A stretch of DNA of 8,973 bases from Sphingomonadaceae bacterium (GTDB taxonomy: Bacteria; Pseudomonadota; Alphaproteobacteria; Sphingomonadales; Sphingomonadaceae), in the NCBI GenBank assembly GCA_016462305.1, contig JAEMTM010000022.1, forward strand, positions 8,245 through 17,217. The letters run 5' to 3'. The position numbers and the translations under genes are program-made. Positions 1 to 4,778 of this stretch are shown here, one piece after another (within the stretch, counting starts at the first letter, position 1; each line of letters opens with the position of its first letter). The notes under the pieces are model-generated. The model was not told the DNA's origin. It searched no databases and saw only the letters and a list, made by a program, of their open reading frames with translations.

Positions 1-2195
1 CCGCCGCCGCCTGCTACAGCCCGAGGCGCGCCGGGAGCGCCTGTCGCAGCAGGAGGCGCACCGGGGGGAGCGCCTGTTGCAGCAACAGGAGGAGGGCCGC
101 CTGCTGGCCCGCGTGGGGGTGCGGGCGTGCCGATATTGCCCGATAGGTTAAAGCCCCAGCGGATCCGCTGTGACGTTTCACGGTCGAAATTCACCGGTCG
201 TTGGTCGATGCTCACTAAGCGGCCATCGACATCACGCACGACGCGGCTGGCAAAGGCGGCTTCAATCTCTGGCGTGAGCAACGGGAATGCGGCCGTGGTA
301 TTGCGGCTGTTGTTTTTGAAATAGCCGAACTGAAGCGCGAAATCCTTGATGAAATCTGGGTTCCAATTCGCGTTCAATATGACATCGCGGCGCTTTTCGC
401 CGATCAGGGCAGGGTTGCCGCCGGTTAGGACGTTGATGAACAGGCTTTCGCCGCGTGTAAAGTCATAGGTCGCAACATTGGGCGTGAGCAAAACTGGGTT
501 GCCCAATTGGCCAATGCCCGGTGCGTTTTCGTCGCCTGTGATTGATGCCTGAAAGGTCAGGTTACGCGCAGGAGCCCAACGCAGGCCGGCGCCATATTCC
601 AATAGTTTTCCGAAATCGGACAGGTCGCTATAGCCGATATTGCCATTGACCGACCATTCGCCAATCGCGGAGCCAATGCCGAAATCGCCGCTTGTCAGGG
701 GCAATTCCGCATTGACCGAATGGTTCATGCTATTCCGGCGCAAGGAGGTGTCGGTCGTGACGCCCGAACGCCATGTTTCGCTGTCCAGCATTTGCCGGGT
801 AAAGCCCGACGCGAACGTCATTTGCACATCGCCCGCGGGCAATTTGAGCACCGTTCCAGCAAGGGTGCTGCGCACGTCCATATTCTGGTTCAGGCTGCTG
901 GCAAGATCAGGGGCGAGGAACAACAAATTCGCGCCAAAATCGGCTGCAAAGGGGTTCGTCGTTCCGGCCAAAACGCCAGCGCGTAAGTCAGAAAAATCCG
1001 CGTTGCGCGTCGTGCGTGTGTCATTTGCGGTGCGTGCATAATTGCCCGTTACTGTCCACCGCCATCCGCCCAGCGCGTGGTTGAACGTGCTGCCAGTCTG
1101 GAACACATGCGTTTCGCTTTCGCGTTCGAGCGGGCGCGGGGTGTCGAAATAGCGGCTGAGCGTCACGTTTTGACCGAATGGTGAAAACGGGCTGCTGCCG
1201 GGCAGAACAAAATTTGTGCCAGCCAAACCCAGCAAAGATTCGTTGCCTGTTAGCGCGTAATTGGCGTTCAGCGACAATATTGTTTGCGGACCAAGCGACC
1301 GGCTCCACGTGCCGTTCATCTCAAGCCGTTCGGTGCGGGGCAGCAATGTTCGTGCATCGCCGATATTCCCGTCATTCAGGCGATTTGCCGTGCTGGCAAA
1401 TTGCGCCAAATTTGGGTTGGATATGCCCAAGGGCACAGCAGCCCGCGTTACATTGCTTCCGGCAAGCGCGTTTAACGCAGGCGAAATCGCGCCATTGAGA
1501 CCGAGGCCGCTGATATTGCCGCCGCGCGCCAATAGCGAACCGCCCGAAGAAATCAGGTCGCGTTCGGACTCGGTCAGCGCAGAGGACCTTTCCAGTTCCA
1601 CATCCAAATTAAACCGCGTGTTTTTGCCGATGCGCGTCAGCGTCGTTTCAAATTCACTGCGTGCAAAGCCGCCATCCTGCGGCTGGGCATGTTCAAATTC
1701 CGTGGCGAAGGAGGCAAAATTGTCCTTCAAGATGAAATTGATCACCCGTTGGTCTGGACGGAAACCATATTTTAGCGCGACTTCCTCTGGGAAAACCTGA
1801 ACCTGACGAATGGCTTCTGGCGGTAAATCTCGAAGTTCACGGAAACCCGATACGCGCTGGCCATTCAGCAATATGATCGGCATACCACCCCCGCGTCCAC
1901 GCCCCGAATTGGCTTGCGGTGCGACCGCCGCGACAAGGTCGGTCAGCGATGATGCGCCCAACGACGCAATGTCAGCCTCGTTCAACTCTTCGACGGGCGG
2001 GACGTCGGTGTCCACAGCCCCCTTAATACGTTCAGCCGTAACGACGATTTCGCGCGAAGGCGTGTCTTCAACGGCTTTTTCTATGTCGTCCTTGGCAATG
2101 GCCACGGTGCCGTCCGTGTTTTGGACATTATCCATGGCCATTGCGGGAACAGAGGCCGATACCAGCAAAATTGCGCTCAAACGGATTGTTTTCAT
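1..2195 (-). CDS. TonB-dependent outer-membrane receptor, C-terminus outside window
   Basis: This is a partial gene: 731 codons are open from the ATG at 2195 to the window edge, with no stop. Residues 1-20 (MKTIRLSAILLVSASVPAMA) look like a signal peptide cleaved after AMA. A TonB-box-like stretch EIVVTA lies at 49-54, followed by a plug domain with a Gly/Arg-rich turn (SGRGRGGG, 97-104), then PIILLNGQRV and a segment ending in RVINFILKDNF. The rest reads as alternating outer-membrane barrel strands. Such receptors import large or scarce ligands with TonB-ExbBD energy; the substrate cannot be read here. Residues 690-731 form a Pro/Ala/Gly-rich insert with repeated ATGAP(P)GAP units, where GC rises sharply. 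Sphingomonad receptors of this type are usually 900-1000 residues, so perhaps 200 or more are missing. The start has no Shine-Dalgarno; the bases before it are pyrimidine-rich (CTTCTCCCCC), and an in-frame TAA sits at 2223-2225. Confidence 0.9.
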   Translation of the reverse strand, partial: MKTIRLSAILLVSASVPAMAMDNVQNTDGTVAIAKDDIEKAVEDTPSREIVVTAERIKGAVDTDVPPVEELNEADIASLGASSLTDLVAAVAPQANSGRGRGGGMPIILLNGQRVSGFRELRDLPPEAIRQVQVFPEEVALKYGFRPDQRVINFILKDNFASFATEFEHAQPQDGGFARSEFETTLTRIGKNTRFNLDVELERSSALTESERDLISSGGSLLARGGNISGLGLNGAISPALNALAGSNVTRAAVPLGISNPNLAQFASTANRLNDGNIGDARTLLPRTERLEMNGTWSRSLGPQTILSLNANYALTGNESLLGLAGTNFVLPGSSPFSPFGQNVTLSRYFDTPRPLERESETHVFQTGSTFNHALGGWRWTVTGNYARTANDTRTTRNADFSDLRAGVLAGTTNPFAADFGANLLFLAPDLASSLNQNMDVRSTLAGTVLKLPAGDVQMTFASGFTRQMLDSETWRSGVTTDTSLRRNSMNHSVNAELPLTSGDFGIGSAIGEWSVNGNIGYSDLSDFGKLLEYGAGLRWAPARNLTFQASITGDENAPGIGQLGNPVLLTPNVATYDFTRGESLFINVLTGGNPALIGEKRRDVILNANWNPDFIKDFALQFGYFKNNSRNTTAAFPLLTPEIEAAFASRVVRDVDGRLVSIDQRPVNFDRETSQRIRWGFNLSGNIGTPAPPRGPAGGPPPVAATGAPPGAPPAATGAPGAPRAVAGGG
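3..128 (-). repeat. Pro/Ala/Gly-rich low-complexity insert coding for a receptor loop
   Basis: In the receptor frame this stretch encodes residues 690-731, almost only P, A, G, T, V and R. Two imperfect copies of an AATGAP(P)GAP unit are visible (DNA around 30-50 and 60-83). It is much richer in GC than the rest of the gene. Gly- or Pro-rich inserts are seen in sphingomonad TonB-dependent receptors, and repeats of this kind tend to change length by slippage; that last point is inference. Confidence 0.6.
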
Positions 2196-2288
2196 GGGGG
2201 AGAAGCTCAGTCTATGTCGTTGTTACATTGGAAGCATAACGCAATATTCAAGACCAGATGTCTAAACTGCGCCGCATTTTGTCGCAAT

Positions 2289-2312
2289 GAAGCGATTACA
2301 CTGTAGCGCTTC
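2289..2312. promoter_or_regulatory. Interrupted dyad in the divergent receptor/infA intergenic region
   Basis: GAAGCG (2289-2294) and CGCTTC (2307-2312) are exact inverted arms, with an inner TACA-C-TGTA (2297-2305) nearly on the same axis. The right half contains AGCGCT (2305-2310), a core often seen in LacI-family operators. It lies between the receptor start (2195, minus) and infA (2377, plus), so it could be an operator for either. CCCTTTTTC follows on the plus strand, so a stem-loop terminator is an alternative. No regulator gene is visible nearby to test the idea. Confidence 0.3.
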
Positions 2313-2366
2313 CCTTTTTCAAACATTAGGTTTACAGGCGCAGCATTGTTGAATTTTTGAAGATTT

Positions 2367-2372
2367 AAGGGG
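2367..2372 (+). promoter_or_regulatory. Shine-Dalgarno of infA
   Basis: AAGGGG lies four bases before the ATG at 2377. The spacing is short but it is the only purine-rich match upstream, and it supports this start. Confidence 0.6.
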
Positions 2373-2376
2373 CCGA

Positions 2377-2595
2377 ATGGCAAAAGAAGAATTACTCGAA
2401 ATGCGTGGGACAGTCCGTGAATTGCTGCCCAATGCTATGTTCCGTGTCGAGCTCGAAAATGGCCATGAAGTTTTGGGCCATACCGCCGGAAAGATGCGCA
2501 AGAACCGTATCCGCGTTCTCGTGGGTGACGAAGTGCTGTGCGAACTGACCCCTTATGATCTGACCAAAGGCCGGATCACGTACCGCTTCAAATAA
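2377..2595 (+). CDS. infA: Translation initiation factor IF-1
   Basis: The 72-residue product has the length and sequence of bacterial IF-1, a single OB-fold (S1-like) protein that binds the A site of the 30S subunit during initiation. Diagnostic stretches are MAKEE at the start, NAMFRVELENGHEVLGH, the basic GKMRKNRIRV segment that contacts 16S rRNA, and the C-terminal LTPYDLTKGRITYRFK. The ATG at 2377 is fixed by the universal MAKE N-terminus and by AAGGGG just upstream. It is the first gene of a plus-strand cluster; the next gene starts 12 bases after its stop, so co-transcription is likely. I could not assign a clear -35/-10 promoter in the 181 bases before it. Identification is essentially certain. 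Confidence 0.98.
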   Translation: MAKEELLEMRGTVRELLPNAMFRVELENGHEVLGHTAGKMRKNRIRVLVGDEVLCELTPYDLTKGRITYRFK

Positions 2596-2607
2596 GGGCG
2601 GCAGACC

Positions 2608-3189
2608 TTGGGTCTGAACCCTATACTCATATTGGCCTCATCAAGCCCACGCCGACGTGACCTTCTGGCGCGGTTGGGCGTTGTCCCTGCGCGTATCGCC
2701 GCACCGGACATTGACGAGACACCCCGCAAAAGAGAGGTTCCGCGTGTCTATGCGCTGCGCATGGCCGAGGAGAAGGCGGTTGCCGTTCCACGTGACGCTG
2801 GCGAAATTGTGGTGGCAGGCGACACCACGGTCGCCGTAGGCCGCAGGATATTGCCGCAAGCTGCCGATGCCGACATGCAACGCGGGTTCCTGAACCTACT
2901 CAGCGGTCGCCGCCATCATGTCCTTAGCGCCGTTGCGGTGATTGACGGAAATGGCCGGATGCGCAGCCGGATGTGCGACAGCATCGTGCGCTTCAAACGT
3001 CTGTCGGCAGACGAAATCGAAAGCTATATCCAGTGCGGCGAGGGGCTGGGTAAGGCCGGCGGCTACGCCATTCAGGGCAGGGCAGAGGCGTTGATCGACT
3101 GGATGGCGGGCAGCCATTCTGGCGTGATTGGCTTGCCATTATATGAAACACGCACGCTGTTGCGTGCATCGGGTTATCCGCTTGACTGA
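2608..3189 (+). CDS. maf: Maf-family nucleoside triphosphate pyrophosphatase
   Basis: This 193-residue protein is a Maf/YhdE/YceF-type enzyme, which hydrolyses non-canonical or selected nucleoside triphosphates to the monophosphate and pyrophosphate. The N-terminal phosphate-binding motif LASSSPRRRDLL (9-20), the DIDET turn (34-38), the R-x-A-x-x-K helix around 51-56 and the catalytic-type Asp of VAGDTTVAV (D72) are present, followed by LSGRRHHVLSAVAV and the G-Y-A-I-Q-G-R-A segment. The usual GADTVV is AGDTTV here, and the usual GKP after it is PQA, so substrate preference within the family cannot be given. Length is normal. The start is TTG at 2608, with AAGGGCGG (2595-2601) as ribosome binding site; no suitable ATG lies upstream of the SSSPRR motif. 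It overlaps the next gene by eight bases, indicating translational coupling. Confidence 0.93.
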   Translation: MGLNPILILASSSPRRRDLLARLGVVPARIAAPDIDETPRKREVPRVYALRMAEEKAVAVPRDAGEIVVAGDTTVAVGRRILPQAADADMQRGFLNLLSGRRHHVLSAVAVIDGNGRMRSRMCDSIVRFKRLSADEIESYIQCGEGLGKAGGYAIQGRAEALIDWMAGSHSGVIGLPLYETRTLLRASGYPLD

Positions 3190-4171
3190 CATATGGCGCG
3201 ATGATGCGCCGGGCGAGCGCCGCTTTGCTGTTGTCGAAAACGGAAACATCGTTGAAATCCATATTCAGCGCGACGCTTTATGGGCCTTGGGCGAATGTGG
3301 CGCTGGCCGCATTGACCGCAAAACGCCGTCGGGCGCTTATGTCGTTGCCGACGATGGCAACGAACTTTTGCTGCGCAGCAAAATTGCCGTGCCAGAAGGC
3401 GCGCGAGTGATGTTCGAAGTCACGCGCGAAGCCATATCCGAGCCGGGCCGTATCAAGCCGCCAGAGATACTATTGCGGGATAAAGCGGAACACCCCATTA
3501 TTGGCAAAGATGCCCTGTGGGAGGCACGTTTGGCGTCTCTTGGCCAATCTGCCATCAATGCGTCAGTCGCTGAGGGCTTTGACGTTGCCATCGCGGGGCA
3601 GTCTCATGTCGGCGATGTGACCATCAGCTTTCAACGCAGCAAAGCGGGGCTGGTGTTCGACATTGACGGTATCGGTGATGCGTTCGCGATCAATAGGGTC
3701 GCCGCGACCGAAATTGCACGTCTTCTGCGTCTCTACCAAGTCGGCGCGATGGTGATGATCGATTTTGTTTCGATGGCGTCAAAGGCACAGCGCACGCAGA
3801 TTGCCGAAACTTTTGATGCCGCATCCTTAGCAGACCCACGGCCCTTTGAGCGCACCGCCATCAATGGCTATGGCATGATGCAGGTCGTGCGTGCACGGCC
3901 AAGGCCGTCTGTGCTCGATCAACTGTTCGGCACGCGCATCGCGGCATTATCGGACGAGACACAGGCCTATTGGCTGTTGCGCGCGGTGGCGCAGTCATCG
4001 GGTTTCGGCACGCGGACGGTGACAGCGCGACCAGATGTTGCCGCTTTATTAGACTGCGAATGTTGGGCGGCATGGCGGGCGCAGGCCATTCGCCTTGCGG
4101 GCGCGGATATGGTCGTGGTTGCGGATGAAAAGGCCACAGGCTATGGCCATGTCCATGTCGCGCAAAGCTAA
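3182..4171 (+). CDS. Short ribonuclease G/E-family protein
   Basis: The 329-residue product resembles the catalytic core of RNase E/G, endonucleases of mRNA decay and rRNA processing. Residues about 36-85 could be a reduced S1-like RNA-binding region. The core runs FDIDGIGDAF (159-168), EIARLLRLYQVGAMVMIDFVSM (177-198), then NGYGMMQVVRARPRPS; D160 and D194 match the metal-binding Asp pair of the family (D303 and D346 in E. coli RNase E), 34 rather than 43 residues apart. The CPxCxG zinc-link used for dimerisation is absent, as is the C-terminal scaffold. I start it at TTG 3182, where TTGACTGA overlaps the maf stop and gives MTDIWRDDAPGERRF; an in-frame ATG at 3128 would need 54 more bases inside maf. 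E. coli also has maf (yhdE) next to rng, which supports the call. Whether it is an active nuclease is not certain. Confidence 0.8.
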   Translation: MTDIWRDDAPGERRFAVVENGNIVEIHIQRDALWALGECGAGRIDRKTPSGAYVVADDGNELLLRSKIAVPEGARVMFEVTREAISEPGRIKPPEILLRDKAEHPIIGKDALWEARLASLGQSAINASVAEGFDVAIAGQSHVGDVTISFQRSKAGLVFDIDGIGDAFAINRVAATEIARLLRLYQVGAMVMIDFVSMASKAQRTQIAETFDAASLADPRPFERTAINGYGMMQVVRARPRPSVLDQLFGTRIAALSDETQAYWLLRAVAQSSGFGTRTVTARPDVAALLDCECWAAWRAQAIRLAGADMVVVADEKATGYGHVHVAQS

Positions 4172-4334
4172 TCTATGCCCCTTATGTGGAAAGCCGGTAG
4201 TGGCGGAATCCAAGCCTTTTTGCAGTCAGGGATGCAAGGATCGTGACCTGTTGAAATGGTTGGACGAAGGCTATCGCGTGCCGGGGCCGCTGGCCGATTA
4301 TGAAGATAGCATTGGTTCCGACGGCGGCGACTGA
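4143..4334 (+). CDS. yacG: DNA gyrase inhibitor YacG, zinc ribbon
   Basis: A 63-residue protein with the YacG four-cysteine zinc site: CPLC (12-15) and CSQGC (27-31), followed by the family tail DLLKWLDEGYRVPG. In E. coli YacG binds GyrB and blocks gyrase from DNA. The acidic end (DYEDSIGSDGGD) is typical. Three in-frame ATGs, at 4143, 4149 and 4155, could start it. I chose 4143 because AAAAGG (4128-4133) sits nine bases upstream; ACAGG at 4136-4140 could serve 4149 instead. From 4143 it overlaps the end of the RNase gene by 29 bases, so it is the last member of the coupled infA-maf-RNase-yacG run. Family assignment is firm; the exact start is not. Confidence 0.93.
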   Translation: MAMSMSRKANLCPLCGKPVVAESKPFCSQGCKDRDLLKWLDEGYRVPGPLADYEDSIGSDGGD

Positions 4335-4342
4335 TTTTGCGC

Positions 4343-4372
4343 TTGCCAAGAGGCGCATCGCCTCTCTATAGG
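4343..4372 (+). promoter_or_regulatory. Candidate promoter of tRNA-Phe with a palindrome in its spacer
   Basis: TTGCCA (4343-4348) and TATAGG (4367-4372) are 18 bases apart and end 29 bases before the tRNA, a good -35/-10 arrangement. The spacer contains a perfect inverted repeat, AGAGGCG-CAT-CGCCTCT (4349-4365). As RNA from the upstream genes this would be a stem-loop, but no T-run follows it, so a rho-independent terminator is less likely. Promoter role is inferred from spacing and consensus only. Confidence 0.5.
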
Positions 4373-4382
4373 CTGCGCTCCC

Positions 4383-4400
4383 ACGCGGATTTCGCCGCGT
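4383..4400 (+). other. Short hairpin in the tRNA-Phe 5' leader
   Basis: ACGCGG (4383-4388) and CCGCGT (4395-4400) form a 6-bp stem with loop ATTTCG, ending one base before the mature tRNA 5' end at 4402. If the promoter call is right this is most of the precursor leader removed by RNase P. It could also be chance in GC-rich DNA. Confidence 0.35.
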
Positions 4401-4401
4401 A

Positions 4402-4476
4402 GCCCGAGTAGCTCAGGGGTAGAGCAGCGGATTGAAAATCCGCGTGTCGGTGGTTCAAATCCGCCCTCGGGCACCA
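4402..4476 (+). tRNA. tRNA-Phe (anticodon GAA)
   Basis: A complete cloverleaf can be folded by hand. The acceptor arms GCCCGAG (4402-4408) and CTCGGGC (4466-4472) pair perfectly. The D arm is GCTC/GAGC; the anticodon stem GCGGA/TCCGC encloses the loop TTGAAAA with anticodon GAA at 4434-4436. The T arm is GGTGG/CCGCC around TTCAAAT. Discriminator A4473 and an encoded CCA (4474-4476) follow. Length with CCA is 75 bases. A T6 run (4477-4482) directly follows and may help end transcription. Confidence 0.98.
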
Positions 4477-4510
4477 TTTTTTCGGCAAAGATATTAGGCG
4501 ACGTCGGTGC

Positions 4511-4538
4511 GTTATCCCGAAACGAGTTCGGGATGACG
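4511..4538 (+). repeat. REP-like palindrome, copy 1
   Basis: ATCCCGAA (4514-4521) and TTCGGGAT (4527-4534) pair perfectly around the loop ACGAG. The stem extends outward to 11 pairs with GTT (4511-4513) against GAC (4535-4537), including one T-G wobble. It shares its frame with copy 2 on the opposite strand. Short palindromes of this kind (GTCATCC...GGATGAC) are, from general knowledge, dispersed through many sphingomonad and other alphaproteobacterial genomes. Confidence 0.7.
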
Positions 4539-4602
4539 AGGGATAGTTAAGTAGCGGTCGTCCTGATGGCCATTACTATTGTGAGCCTGACAAAAACCCA
4601 TT

Positions 4603-4630
4603 CGTCATCCTGAATTTATTTCAGGATAAC
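4603..4630 (-). repeat. REP-like palindrome, copy 2, inverted
   Basis: ATCCTGAA (4607-4614) and TTCAGGAT (4620-4627) pair perfectly around the loop TTTAT. Read on the minus strand it matches copy 1 at every position outside the loop except one base in each arm, where a C-G pair became T-A, so pairing is kept. The outer GTT/GAC bases and the trailing G are the same. Loop sequence is free (ACGAG versus ATAAA). Confidence 0.7.
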
Positions 4631-4714
4631 AAGCGACGGCATCGCACCATAACCGAGCCAAAGGCGTGCAGGGCACAAACAACTTCAAGATATTGCACGA
4701 GCCTATGCCGCCCC

Positions 4715-4751
4715 AAAAGCAAAAGCCGGAGCAGCGATGGCTGCCCCGGCT
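4715..4751 (-). terminator. Rho-independent terminator of the second receptor gene
   Basis: On the minus strand AGCCGGGGCAGC (4751-4740) pairs with GCTGCTCCGGCT (4735-4724) around a 4-base loop: 12 pairs with one G-T wobble. It is followed by TTTT, GC and TTTT down to 4715. It starts 27 bases past the receptor stop. Stem, loop and T-tract are all of textbook quality. Confidence 0.88.
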
Positions 4752-4778
4752 CGTTCTCCCCCGAGAATTTCAGGATTT

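Larger units (their letters stand above)
4477..4778. other. Non-coding stretch between tRNA-Phe and the second receptor
   Basis: I see no credible gene in these 302 bases on either strand. They hold a T6 run after the tRNA, two inverted REP-like palindromes and the terminator of the minus-strand receptor, all listed separately. Both flanking transcription units end here (tRNA on plus, receptor on minus), which is the usual place for REP-type elements. Confidence 0.75.

Noticed and set aside
640..1041. Plus-strand open frame of 133 codons
   Set aside because: Also antisense to the receptor; Arg/Ser/Ala-rich product typical of a shadow frame in GC-rich coding DNA.
1261..1800. Plus-strand open frame of 179 codons within the first receptor gene
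   Set aside because: It is antisense to a continuous 731-codon receptor frame with signal peptide, TonB box and plug motifs; the product resembles no family and has no good ribosome binding site.
3128..3181. ATG at 3128 as start of the RNase
   Set aside because: The added 18 residues (MACHYMKHARCC...) lie wholly within maf and look like a frame shadow; the TTG at 3182 gives the coupled-overlap arrangement and a natural N-terminus.
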